From Verrucomicrobiota bacterium (GTDB taxonomy: Bacteria; Verrucomicrobiota; Verrucomicrobiia; Opitutales; Opitutaceae), in contig JAEZDN010000125.1 of the NCBI GenBank assembly GCA_023433275.1, positions 1 through 64,000 of the forward strand: 64,000 nucleotides of DNA, read 5' to 3'. The notes under the pieces were generated by a model. The model was not told where the DNA came from and ran no database searches. It worked only from the letters and a program-made list of their open reading frames with translations. Of the stretch, positions 26,151 to 34,059 are shown in pieces (the stretch's first letter is position 1; each line of letters opens with the position of its first letter). Made by a program: the position numbers and the translations under genes.

Positions 26151-26199
26151 GGGCCGAGGAAAGAGGGAAGGACAGGTGGGCGCAAGGAATCAGCCATTT

Positions 26200-27267
26200 T
26201 CAGCGGGGGGCGGAGAGTTCGAGCCAGCCGGGATTTCGTTCCGCGTGGAGGGCGATTTCCTCGAGGATATCCGTGGATTTGGTCGCAGGTTTCCAATCCC
26301 AAAGGGTGGTGGCGCGGTTGTGGTTCAGAACCATCCAGCCGATGTCGAAGGGGCGGGGCGTGCCGTCCTGCACGACCTCGTGCGGGCCGAACCGCTGGGC
26401 GCACCACTGGCTCAGCTGTCGGAGGGAGAGGGCCGACGCCGCCCCGCCCGAAAAATTCGCGAGGCGGTCGGCGGCGGCGAGCTTGGGGGCCGCGAATTGT
26501 TTTTCGAGGACGGGAAGCAGGTCGCGTGGGTGCAGGCAGTCGCGCACCTGGTAACCGAGCCCACCGAACCCGAGGTATTTGAGCGGGCGTTTCCTGAGCC
26601 AGGCATTGATCCAGTAGGCGAAGATGCCCTGGTCGGCGCGGCCGAACTGCCCGGCGCCGGCGAGCACGCCGCAGCGGTTGATGAAGACGGGGAAGTTGAA
26701 GGTTTCGCCGTATTCCAGGGCCATCGCCTCGGAGGCCAGCTTCGTGGCGCCGTAGAGGGAGATGGGCGCCTGGGTGGCAAATGATTCGTCGAGACCGGCG
26801 GGGCTCAGGCCGGCGGGCAGGGGCTTGGTGGTGTCCGGTGCGAGGGCGTCGTCGCGCACGAGGGTGGGCAAACTGGCCAGCGGGGCGATGGAGTAGACGC
26901 GGCTGGTGGAGAGCAGGATGAAGCCGGCGCGGTGGAGCTTGCAGTATTCGAGGACGTTGATCGTGCCCGTGAGGTTGTGGTCCACCAGCTCGCGCGAGCT
27001 GGTCTTGCCATCGACGCCCGCCAGGACGCTGGGGTTGGCGGCGGCATCGATCACGAAGTCGGCGGGCGGGAGGGCATCCATGGCGCGCGCATCGCGCAGG
27101 TCGGCGGTGATGAGGCGGGCGCCGAGTTGCTCGAGGGGGGCACGGTTGGTTTCGCTGCCCGGGCGGATGAAATTGTCGAAGCCCGTGACCGTGTGGCCGG
27201 CGGCGATGAGTTCGCGAGCCAGGGTGCTGCCGACGAAGCCGCAGATGCCGGTGATGAGGATGCGCAT
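26200..27267 (-). CDS. NAD-dependent epimerase, CDP-tyvelose (CDP-paratose 2-) epimerase-like
   Basis: A 355-residue extended SDR from the ATG complementary to 27265-27267. The NAD-binding motif is RILITGICGFVGSTLA and the catalytic region reads PISLYGATKLASEAMALEY (YxxxK intact). The block NRCGVLAGAGQFGRADQGIF followed by YLGFGGLGYQVRDCLHPRDL is the signature of CDP-paratose 2-epimerase-type proteins (TyvE/RfbE group). No CDP-glucose cytidylyltransferase or 4,6-dehydratase is visible, so the true substrate may be a different nucleotide sugar. It is the last clear gene of the polysaccharide locus. Confidence 0.82.
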   Translation of the reverse strand: MRILITGICGFVGSTLARELIAAGHTVTGFDNFIRPGSETNRAPLEQLGARLITADLRDARAMDALPPADFVIDAAANPSVLAGVDGKTSSRELVDHNLTGTINVLEYCKLHRAGFILLSTSRVYSIAPLASLPTLVRDDALAPDTTKPLPAGLSPAGLDESFATQAPISLYGATKLASEAMALEYGETFNFPVFINRCGVLAGAGQFGRADQGIFAYWINAWLRKRPLKYLGFGGLGYQVRDCLHPRDLLPVLEKQFAAPKLAAADRLANFSGGAASALSLRQLSQWCAQRFGPHEVVQDGTPRPFDIGWMVLNHNRATTLWDWKPATKSTDILEEIALHAERNPGWLELSAPR

Positions 27268-27474
27268 GGCTTGGGGAGGCAAACAGGCCGCACCGGGGAG
27301 GGGAAGGGGAAATGTTAGCCGGGCGGCGCTGTCGATTTACAGATGGAGCGGTCCTCGCGCGCGAGAAGGAGAAGAGAGAGTCCAATCGAGGATCACGCGC
27401 CGAATACCGTCTGGATTCGAGCCTCGTGCGGGCAAGGATGAACTAAAGTCGCTGGTGAGGGTCTGAATTCATTC

Positions 27475-27918
27475 ATGAAATCCCATCGTTCTCTCGCGGT
27501 CCTGGTTCTCTTCAGCCTTTTAACATCGATCGCCGGGGCGGCCGTCACCCGCAGTCTCGAGCTCAACGTGCCGGCCGCGATCAAGGCGGGAACGGACGTC
27601 AACGCGGTGGTTGCGGCGGCCACGAACGCGGAGGACGCGGAGCAGATCGCGTTTCTGCACGTCGAGTTCTCCTTGGACGGGGGCAAGACGTGGGCCCCGG
27701 TCTATGCGGAGAATCTCGGCCGCAAGACCTCGCGGACCGTCAATATTCCCGCGGGCAAGGAAGGGTCGAAGGTCCTGGTGCGCGCGCGGGCGGCGTTCCG
27801 GGGAGGGAAGGCCGGCGACGTGGATTATCTGGGCAAGCCGATCCAGTGGGACGGCACGTGGGGCACTTGGGCCACGCCGCCCGCGAAGGCCGCGACCGTG
27901 CATGTGACCGGCATGTGA
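27475..27918 (+). CDS. Small secreted protein of unknown function
   Basis: A 147-residue protein. Residues 1-22 are a signal peptide (basic SHRS start, hydrophobic LAVLVLFSLLTSIAG, cleavage near AGA-AV). The mature part is beta-rich with VEFSLDGGKTWAPVYAENLG and ends near the Trp-rich QWDGTWGTWATPP. It has no cysteine pairs or lipobox. The wording of the SLDGGKTW segment recalls immunoglobulin-like or sialidase-like beta repeats, but I do not recognise a family. It is divergent from the epimerase, separated by about 207 bases, and precedes a metallopeptidase gene by 129 bases. Confidence 0.65.
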   Translation: MKSHRSLAVLVLFSLLTSIAGAAVTRSLELNVPAAIKAGTDVNAVVAAATNAEDAEQIAFLHVEFSLDGGKTWAPVYAENLGRKTSRTVNIPAGKEGSKVLVRARAAFRGGKAGDVDYLGKPIQWDGTWGTWATPPAKAATVHVTGM

Positions 27919-28047
27919 GGCGCGACGGATTGCCGGGTGAGGGCACCCGGCCCACAATCCATTGCTGTCTTGCGCGGAGGCGGGAGATTCGGGGCAAACC
28001 CGAAGAATTTGATTCAAGCCCCGGGCGAAGCGGGGTAGGGTGGGGCG

Positions 28048-29067
28048 ATGGAATCACCCGACTGGCACGCTTTGGACGACGATTTGCTGCTGGAACGGAA
28101 GATTTCCCAGCTGGGCCTGAGCCTGTCGGACACGCCGCTGCAGCCGCTCATTCAAAAACTCTATGATGAGCTGTCCGCGAAGGGACTCGTGTTTCACCCG
28201 CCTTGTCATGTGGGGGACGAGTGGTTCGTGCCGGTGGGGATTCCCGCGATCTTCGTGCCGTTTTTCTTGGTCCATGACCGCCTGCGCAAGCTCGAGGCGA
28301 AGATGATGCTCGAAGTCGAGGGCGACCAGCCCGACTGGTTCATGCGGTTGATCCGGCACGAGGCGGCGCATGCCTATGCGTATGCCTACCAGCTCACGCG
28401 AAAGCGCAAATGGCAGCGGACCTTCGGGCTGACCTCCACCGAGACGACGCCCGAGTTCTACCGGCCCCGGCCGTACAGCCATTCGTACGTCGTGCATTTG
28501 GACGACTGGTACGCCCAGAGCCATCCCGATGAGGATTTCGCGGAGACGTTTGCCGTCTGGCTGACGCCCGGGCTCGACTGGCGGGAGCGGTACAAGGGGT
28601 GGAAGGCGCTGCAGAAACTTGAATACGTGGATGAGCTGATGTGCTCGATCGCGGGCCAGCCTCCGCCGTACCAGCCCGGTTATCGGGAGAAGGATTTCAA
28701 CTGCCTCAACCAAAAGCTGAAGACGTATTACGTGAGGAAGAGAAAGCAGTATGAGGACACGTATCCGGACTTTTATGATCGCGATCTCCGGCAGCTGTTC
28801 AGTGGACCGCCGGAGGCGGGGCCGGCGCTCAAGGCGTCCGTTTACCTGCGCCAGCGCAAGCGTCACCTCATGGATGCGGTGTGCGAGTCAACCAATGAGA
28901 AGCGTTATCGGGTGCACAAGCTCCTCGCGCGGCTGATCGAGCGTTGCGACCAGCTCGACCTGCACCTGGCCCCGACCGGCCCGGCCCCGGACATGCCGGT
29001 GGCGGCGTACATCACGACCTTGGTGATGAATTACCTGTTCACTGGAAAATTCAAACGAGGCAAGTAA
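28048..29067 (+). CDS. Putative zinc-dependent metallopeptidase (peptidase_Mx-like)
   Basis: A 339-residue protein with no signal peptide or membrane span, so cytoplasmic. The zinc-binding HExxH is visible as RHEAAHAYAYAY (His104, Glu105, His108). A second conserved acidic/histidine patch SHPDEDFAETFAVWL (about 158-172) probably provides the third ligand, as in putative zinc-binding metallopeptidases. The C-terminal third (YYVRKRKQYEDTYPDF onward) is basic and helical. It is 3 bases upstream of an ATP-grasp ligase of identical length, strongly suggesting a two-gene operon and a linked function such as maturation and ligation of a peptide. Fold assignment is reasonably firm; substrate unknown. 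Confidence 0.78.
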   Translation: MESPDWHALDDDLLLERKISQLGLSLSDTPLQPLIQKLYDELSAKGLVFHPPCHVGDEWFVPVGIPAIFVPFFLVHDRLRKLEAKMMLEVEGDQPDWFMRLIRHEAAHAYAYAYQLTRKRKWQRTFGLTSTETTPEFYRPRPYSHSYVVHLDDWYAQSHPDEDFAETFAVWLTPGLDWRERYKGWKALQKLEYVDELMCSIAGQPPPYQPGYREKDFNCLNQKLKTYYVRKRKQYEDTYPDFYDRDLRQLFSGPPEAGPALKASVYLRQRKRHLMDAVCESTNEKRYRVHKLLARLIERCDQLDLHLAPTGPAPDMPVAAYITTLVMNYLFTGKFKRGK

Positions 29068-29070
29068 CCC

Positions 29071-30090
29071 ATGGGAAAAAAGCTGAAAGTTCTCGCTCTC
29101 TTCGACGCCGTGCGGCCGACGACGCTCGACCAGGATCTCACCCCGGAGCTGAAGACGGTCGATTGGAAAACCGAGGCGGCAGTGCTGTCCGCGCTGGACA
29201 CGCTCGGGTATCCGCACGAGCACCTGGCGCTGTTCGACGACCTGGACCTGGTGCGGCAGAAGCTGCAGACGTTCACCCCGGACGTGATCTTCAACCTCGC
29301 GGACCAGTTCCGCAACAACCGCGCGTTCGACCAGCACATCGTGTCCTACCTCGCGATGCACGACATCCCGTTCACCGGCTGCGGGTCGACCGGGCTGACG
29401 CTGTGCAAGCACAAGGCGATCTCCAAAAAAATCCTGAGCTATCATCGCATCCACACGCCGCATTTCGTGACGATCCCGCGGGGCAAGCGCATCACGCGTC
29501 CGAAGCACTTGAAATTCCCCATCCTGGTGAAGCCGTTGAAGGAGGAGGCCTCCTATGGGATTTCCCAGGCCTCGTTCGTTGAGACGGACGAGCAATTCAA
29601 CGAGCGTGTCTCGTTCCTGCACCAGAACACGGACAACGACGTGATTGCCGAGGAGTACATCGAGGGCCGGGAATTGTACGTGAGTCTCATCGGCAACCAT
29701 CGGCTGCAAGTGTTCCCGATCCGCGAGCTGGTTTTCCGCGAGGTGCCGCCGGACGAGCCGAAGATCGCGACGTACAAGGCCAAGTGGGACGAGGCGTACC
29801 GGCAGCGCTGGGGACTGGAGAACCGCTTCGCCGAGGGGCTGGAGCCGGCGCTGGTCCGTCACATCGAGGACGTGTGCAAGCGCATCTATCACCTGCTCAC
29901 CATCGACGGCTATGCGCGCATCGACCTGCGCATGACGGCGCAGAACGAGTTGTACTTCATCGAGGCAAATCCGAATCCGGCCCTGGCGCCGGACGAGGAT
30001 TTTGCTGAGTCCGCGTTGAAAGCGGGGATTGCGTACCCCCAGTTGATCGACCGGATCGCGCGACTGGGGATGAAGACGGTGCGGGAGTGA
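29071..30090 (+). CDS. ATP-grasp ligase, D-alanine--D-alanine ligase-like
   Basis: A 339-residue ATP-grasp enzyme. It shows an N-terminal Rossmann-like domain (VLALFDAVRPTTLDQDL) and FNLADQFRNNRAFDQHIVSY. The ATP-binding lysines lie around KHKAISKKILS and FPILVKPLKEEASYGISQAS, and the metal-binding C-terminus is YARIDLRMTAQNELYFIEANPNP (Asp, Glu, Asn ligands). The closest recognisable relatives are Ddl-like ligases, but the N-terminal motif differs from true Ddl (HGxxGEDG is absent), and genuine Ddl usually sits in the mur/fts cluster. I therefore read it as a ligase joining an amino acid or peptide to an unknown carboxylate. It is directly coupled to the metallopeptidase. Confidence 0.82.
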   Translation: MGKKLKVLALFDAVRPTTLDQDLTPELKTVDWKTEAAVLSALDTLGYPHEHLALFDDLDLVRQKLQTFTPDVIFNLADQFRNNRAFDQHIVSYLAMHDIPFTGCGSTGLTLCKHKAISKKILSYHRIHTPHFVTIPRGKRITRPKHLKFPILVKPLKEEASYGISQASFVETDEQFNERVSFLHQNTDNDVIAEEYIEGRELYVSLIGNHRLQVFPIRELVFREVPPDEPKIATYKAKWDEAYRQRWGLENRFAEGLEPALVRHIEDVCKRIYHLLTIDGYARIDLRMTAQNELYFIEANPNPALAPDEDFAESALKAGIAYPQLIDRIARLGMKTVRE

Positions 30091-30108
30091 GCGGCGGGCG
30101 ACGGCCCC

Positions 30109-30208
30109 CGCCACCGTCATCCTGAGCAGAGCGAAGGATCCAAGCGTAATGGCGGACGTCACGTGCGCCGACGCCTTGGATCCTTCACTGCGTTCAGGAT
30201 GACGGTGG
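30109..30208. repeat. Long inverted repeat of the GGATCCTTCGC family
   Basis: The arms 30111-30144 and 30175-30208 are near-perfect inverted copies of CTTGGATCCTTCGCTCTGC plus TCAGGATGACGGTGG, separated by about 30 bases. They could form a large hairpin after the ATP-grasp gene. Other copies in this window lie at 30326-30362, 61250-61284, 63190-63219 and 63253-63287, marking a REP-like dispersed family. Confidence 0.75.
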
Positions 30209-30543
30209 GGGGAGGTTTTGGGTAATTCCAAGTTGGAGACGCCTCAGAGGCTCAAAACTCGTTCAGTTAATCAGCAGCCGCAGAGCGGAGGATCTGAGGG
30301 GAAGGGCGGACGTTCGTCCCTTCCCGTGGATCCTTCGCTCTGCTCAGGATGACGGTGGCGGGAGTAATTTTGCATTTCAGAGTTCATCCCCGCTTACCAG
30401 GCGACCGCCCAGCGGTTGCTCCCGGGCTCAGGATGGCGGAAGGGGGGGATTTTCGAGGCCCATCCCGCCCTTGGGCGCGACACCAATCAGTTCATGAGGC
30501 ATAAAGCCCTGCCACAAATTGAGAGGCTTCGTGGCATTTTTTA
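30209..30543. repeat. Repeat-rich intergenic region upstream of the spermidine-synthase-like pair
   Basis: No gene is apparent. The region contains a GGGAAGGG / CCCTTCCC hairpin (30299-30325), a third GGATCCTTCGC element (30326-30362), and GGCATAAAGCC (30498-30508), which also occurs as a 14-base inverted repeat at 48961-49015. It ends in TGCCAC-N15-GTGGCA (30510-30536) followed by six T, which looks like a weak terminator or attenuator just before the GTG start at 30544. Confidence 0.55.
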
Positions 30544-31188
30544 GTGGCGGCATTGGGCAGGCTGGGCACGGTAGGCGCTCTCGTGGCCCGCGCATCCTTC
30601 TACCTCGTGATCCTGACGCTTGGCGTGCTCAGCATGGGTTTCCAGTTGCTGGCTTCGCGGTTGTTGAGTCCGCATTTTGGCTCCTCGCTGATTGTGTGGG
30701 CATGGCTTATTTCCACTTTTCTGGCCGCGTTCAGCCTCGGGTCGATGGTGGGAGGCTGGATCAGCAATCTCGAACCGGGGCGCCGCGTGCGCGCGCAAGT
30801 CGCCACGGCGTTGGTGGCGGTGGGGACGCTGGCTTTCACGGCGTGGTTGGGGCGTGCATCGCTCGAGCGCATTGAACTGGCCTTTGCGGAACCGGGCATG
30901 GCGTTGTTTGTGTCGTGCGCGGGGCTGTTTTTCCTGCCGGTGACCGCGCTGTCGTCGTTTGGCCCGCAGTGCGTTCATTACCTCGCGATGCGTGGCATGC
31001 CGCCGGGCAAGGCCTCGGGTTGGGTGTATGCGGTCAGCACGCTGGGCAACATCGCCGGGGTGATGCTGACGGCGTTCGTGTTGATTCCGAATTTCCGGGT
31101 CTCGACCCTGTTGTTCATCTGGCTGGCGGTGGCTGCGCTCGGGCTCGCCGGTTTGCTTTGGCTGCTGTTGCGGCCGGTGACGCCATGA
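30544..31188 (+). CDS. Membrane subunit resembling the N-terminal part of spermidine-synthase-like fusion proteins
   Basis: A 214-residue protein with about six hydrophobic spans (FYLVILTLGVLSMGFQLLAS, VWAWLISTFLAAFSLGSMVGG, VTALSSFGPQCVHYLAM, WVYAVSTLGNIAGVMLTAF). This pattern matches the membrane half of bacterial proteins where a transporter-like segment is fused to a spermidine-synthase-like methyltransferase domain. Here the soluble part is a separate gene whose ATG overlaps this stop (ATGA). The GTG at 30544 is the only in-frame start that keeps the first membrane span. The partner makes a joint, membrane-tethered function likely; the transported or modified substrate is unknown. Confidence 0.75.
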   Translation: MAALGRLGTVGALVARASFYLVILTLGVLSMGFQLLASRLLSPHFGSSLIVWAWLISTFLAAFSLGSMVGGWISNLEPGRRVRAQVATALVAVGTLAFTAWLGRASLERIELAFAEPGMALFVSCAGLFFLPVTALSSFGPQCVHYLAMRGMPPGKASGWVYAVSTLGNIAGVMLTAFVLIPNFRVSTLLFIWLAVAALGLAGLLWLLLRPVTP

Positions 31189-32108
31189 TCCGGAAGCTGA
31201 TCATCGTCCTGCTCGGCTGCGGACTCCTGGTTTCCGCGCGAGCCGCGTCCGAGGGCGCGGCATCCGTCGAGCATTACGACACCCCGTACAACAGCCTCAC
31301 GATCGAGCGGCGCGGAACGGTGGTGGAGATGCGCGCGCGTTCACGCCGGGGTGAGGCGCTCGAGTCGGCGGTGGACGTGGCGGACCCGCTCCGCCTGGTG
31401 GTGCCTTACACTCGGTCGCTTTATGCGGGCTTGTTTTTCCAACCGAAGCCCCAGCGGGTGTTGATGATCGGCCTGGGCGGCGCCGGGTTTCACCGGCTGT
31501 TCGCGGCGGCGTTTCCCGAGACGTTGCTGCAGACGGTGGAGCTGGATCCGAAGGTGTTCGAGCTCGCGCAGACGCACCTCGATTTCAAGCCGACCGAGCG
31601 CACGCCGGTCGATCTCCGGGATGGCCGCATTTTCGTGAAGCGGGACCGAAGCCGGTGGGACTGGATCATCCTCGACGCGTTTCGCGGTGGCTACGTGCCC
31701 GCGCACCTGAAGACCAAAGAATTCTACCAGGAGTGCGCGGCGCGGCTGTCGGATCGCGGGGTGTTCATCAGCAACCTGCACGCGGGGACGGAACTTTACT
31801 ATGCCGACATCCGCACGATCCGATCGGTGTTTCCCCAGGTGGTGTTGTTTGCGACGAAAGGCTCGAGCAATGTGATCTTGTGCGCGGTGAAATATCGCGA
31901 TCCGCAGGTGACGGATCCAATGGGATGGCCGGATCCGGCCACGCTCTTGCCGCAAGAGTTCGCGGGGCGGCTGGATCTGCGGGCGATTCGTCATGAGCGC
32001 GTGGAGCTGCCGTATCGGCAGATCAACGAAGCGGGCGTGCTGACGGATGATTTTGCCCCGGTGGAATTCCTGGACACCGTGAAGTCGCACAACACCGGGC
32101 CGCGTTGA
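31185..32108 (+). CDS. Spermidine-synthase-like protein with signal peptide
   Basis: A 307-residue protein. A short hydrophobic N-terminus (KLIIVLLGCGLLVSARA) looks like a signal peptide or anchor. The Rossmann-like methyltransferase/spermidine-synthase core follows: VLMIGLGGAGFHRLF (glycine-rich loop), LQTVELDPKVFELAQTHL (acidic strand end), DLRDGRIFVKRD and WDWIILDAFRGGYVPAHL. Aminopropyltransferase residues for polyamine binding are not obvious, so the activity may not be spermidine synthesis. The exported or anchored topology is unusual for an enzyme that would need decarboxylated SAM and fits the split-fusion idea with the overlapping membrane gene. Confidence 0.78.
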   Translation: MIRKLIIVLLGCGLLVSARAASEGAASVEHYDTPYNSLTIERRGTVVEMRARSRRGEALESAVDVADPLRLVVPYTRSLYAGLFFQPKPQRVLMIGLGGAGFHRLFAAAFPETLLQTVELDPKVFELAQTHLDFKPTERTPVDLRDGRIFVKRDRSRWDWIILDAFRGGYVPAHLKTKEFYQECAARLSDRGVFISNLHAGTELYYADIRTIRSVFPQVVLFATKGSSNVILCAVKYRDPQVTDPMGWPDPATLLPQEFAGRLDLRAIRHERVELPYRQINEAGVLTDDFAPVEFLDTVKSHNTGPR

Positions 32109-32147
32109 GCGGGGGCAGGCCGCCGCCGGGCGGATCCCGGGGGCAAA

Positions 32148-33014
32148 TTATCGCTGGCCCGAAGGCGAACCGGGCCGCTGTTTGCGGAGGATCTCGGCGC
32201 GGTGGTGTTCCAGTGCCTCGCGCTCCGCGGCGGTAAGGCTGCCGAAACCGGACTGCGCGATCTTGTCGAGCAGCGCATCCATCTCGGCGATGGATTTGGC
32301 GGCGCCGGTGGGTCGTTCGCGCGGTGGCGCGGTCTTGCCAGAGGGCAGGTCGGGGAGAACGCGAAGCTTGGGGCGGCGAAACCAGTGGCCCATCCGGGGG
32401 AGCACGAGTCGGCCCTGTTCATAGCGGACGAAACCGAAGGCAAAGCCCGTGGTGGCCCAGAGCGAGATGAGGGCAGGCAGGTCGCGGGCGGCGAGCGCCA
32501 TCAAGGTGTAGAGCGAGACCAGGACGGTCGCGATCCACTTGGCGAGGATGTTGAAGAAGAAGGCGACCCCGGGGAAAAGCGTGGCGTAGGCGATGAAGAG
32601 CGCGAAGCCGCCGGTTTCACCGGCGAGGTGCATGGGCCGCCCGAGTCCGATCAGGGTGAACAGGAGGGGCGTGAGGACATAGAGGCCGGCGTAGAAGCGG
32701 AGGAAGGTGCGACGTCCGAAATGGCGTTCCAACTCGCGGCCGAACCAGCCGATCATGAACATATCGATGACGAAGCCGAGGCTGGGCGGGTTCACGAGGC
32801 CATAGGTGAAGATCCGCCAGACCTGGCCTTGGAGAACGGTGGTGCTCGAGTAGGACAGCCATTGGAAGGGCGCGCCCCAGCCGGCCGCCATGCACACCGT
32901 GGTGACGATCATCGAAACGACATATCCGAGCACGATGGCATGGGCCGCATGGAGGGCGTAACCGCCCAGCCACATGACGGGCGGGCTTTCATCGGGGGCG
33001 TGATATCGGCTCAT
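32148..33014 (-). CDS. Rhomboid-fold membrane protein lacking protease residues
   Basis: A 288-residue polytopic protein from the ATG complementary to 33012-33014. The rhomboid signature is visible in QVWRIFTYGLVNPPSLGFVI and WFGRELERHFGRRTFLRFYA, with five or six spans and a soluble acidic/basic tail (KTAPPRERPTGAAKSIAEM onward). Where active rhomboids have GxSG, this protein reads AGETGGFALF. The later histidine-containing segment is LWATTGFAFGFV with no His. It is therefore probably an inactive rhomboid (iRhom/derlin-like) that binds membrane proteins rather than cutting them. Upstream in-frame sequence (82 codons) is low complexity and was excluded. Confidence 0.75.
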   Translation of the reverse strand: MSRYHAPDESPPVMWLGGYALHAAHAIVLGYVVSMIVTTVCMAAGWGAPFQWLSYSSTTVLQGQVWRIFTYGLVNPPSLGFVIDMFMIGWFGRELERHFGRRTFLRFYAGLYVLTPLLFTLIGLGRPMHLAGETGGFALFIAYATLFPGVAFFFNILAKWIATVLVSLYTLMALAARDLPALISLWATTGFAFGFVRYEQGRLVLPRMGHWFRRPKLRVLPDLPSGKTAPPRERPTGAAKSIAEMDALLDKIAQSGFGSLTAAEREALEHHRAEILRKQRPGSPSGQR

Positions 33015-33241
33015 AGAGGTGACGTCAGCAAGGTGATTTCCGGAATCCGGTTCCGCAAGCAGTCTGATGCTTTCGCGGCGAAGATCCGACGATTCGAAAG
33101 GCCCGACCCGGCGAGGGCGGGGTTGTTCCCGTTCCCAAGTTGGACTTGGCCTCGGGCGGAGTCGAACCGCCCCATTGTCGTGAAGGGATCGCCGCGTGGG
33201 CGGATGATCCCGGGCCTGTGGGCGCAAGAGCGACGGACGCT

Positions 33242-33814
33242 TCAGACTTTCAGCCAGCAACGGAAGCCTCGACCGCTATAGTATGAATCCGCGCCGTTGT
33301 GACCGATGAAGACGCGATTGTAACGTCGGTCGCCGTAGATTGCGCCGCCGAGATCGCGGATGGAGGCGGGCGTCAGCAGCCAGCTCGAGGTCTTCGTGTC
33401 GAATTCGCCGAGCTGCTGCAGGTCGAGATACTGTTCCTCGCTCAGGAGGCTCGCGCCCATGGCTGCGGCCATTTCGGTGATGCACCCCTTCGGCGGGAAC
33501 TTCTTTCGGCCATCCAGCGCCTCGCGGTCGTAGCACAGGCTCTGGCGGCCGGCCGGACTTTGGGGCGCGCAGTCGATGAAAAGGAACTCGCCGGTTTTCC
33601 GGTCCTGGCCGGTGACATCCGGTTCACCGCCGGTGCGTTCCATTTCATGCAGGGCCCACAGTTTCTCGGGCCTGGCCTTTTCCAGCCGGGCCTGGACCGC
33701 GGTCCAGGACAGTCCGGCGTGGCGTTTCGGATGCTCTTCGAATCGGGTGCGCAGCGTTTCGAGCAGTTCTTCGCGCTGGGTGGAAGACAAAGCCTTTTTC
33801 GTTTTCGCGGCCAT
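33242..33814 (-). CDS. DUF4256 family protein
   Basis: A 190-residue protein from the ATG complementary to 33812-33814. It matches the conserved DUF4256 pattern along its length: QREELLETLRTRFEEHPKRH, KLWALHEMERTGGEPDVTG, EFLFIDCAPQSPAGRQSLCY, FDTKTSSWLLTPASIRDLGG and SYYSGRGFRCWLKV. The family is widespread in bacteria, cytoplasmic, and functionally uncharacterised. Conserved Cys and Tyr residues in the two central blocks could be catalytic, but this is inference. A longer N-terminal extension in frame lacks similarity and was left out. No neighbour gives a clue to its role. Confidence 0.88.
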   Translation of the reverse strand: MAAKTKKALSSTQREELLETLRTRFEEHPKRHAGLSWTAVQARLEKARPEKLWALHEMERTGGEPDVTGQDRKTGEFLFIDCAPQSPAGRQSLCYDREALDGRKKFPPKGCITEMAAAMGASLLSEEQYLDLQQLGEFDTKTSSWLLTPASIRDLGGAIYGDRRYNRVFIGHNGADSYYSGRGFRCWLKV

Positions 33815-33968
33815 GAGGCCGAGGGTTTCTCGGGGACCAATCGGGGTCAAGGGTCGGTTCAGGCGGGGATCCCGAACTTGGATGGAGCCGGAAGGGGTGT
33901 CGCCTTCAGCTGGATCCATGTCGCCGGAACGCGATGCCGCAGCGTGGGCAGTTAAACTGTCAGTTGTG

Positions 33969-34033
33969 GGGGGCGTGGCTCGATTTGCACGCCCCCGGTT
34001 CCCGCCGAGAAAGGGCGCGGCCAGGCCGCGCCC
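33969..34033 (-). terminator. Hairpins downstream of the secreted protein gene
   Basis: Two strong stems follow the stop of the minus-strand gene at 34060: GGGCGCGGCC-A-GGCCGCGCCC (34013-34033) with TTTCT after it on the minus strand, then a nine-base stem GGGGGCGTG / CACGCCCCC (33969-33996). The T-run is short, so termination is plausible but not certain. Confidence 0.45.
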
Positions 34034-34059
34034 CTCCATCCGATTGCGCAACTCCGTCC

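Noticed and set aside
28048..30090. Metallopeptidase/ATP-grasp pair as a cell-wall Ddl and carboxypeptidase unit
   Set aside because: The ATP-grasp protein lacks the Ddl N-terminal motif, and the peptidase has no signal peptide or VanX/VanY-type motif, so a plain peptidoglycan role is not supported.
30209..30543. CRISPR-like repeat array
   Set aside because: The repeated elements are palindromes of different families at irregular spacing, with no constant repeat-spacer pattern and no cas genes.
33140..33200. T-arm-like sequence (GGCGGTTCGACTCCGCC on the minus strand) suggesting a tRNA or tmRNA 3' end
   Set aside because: No matching acceptor, D-arm or anticodon arm can be drawn within the required distance, and a tmRNA would have to overlap the DUF4256 gene. 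It is most likely a chance palindrome.
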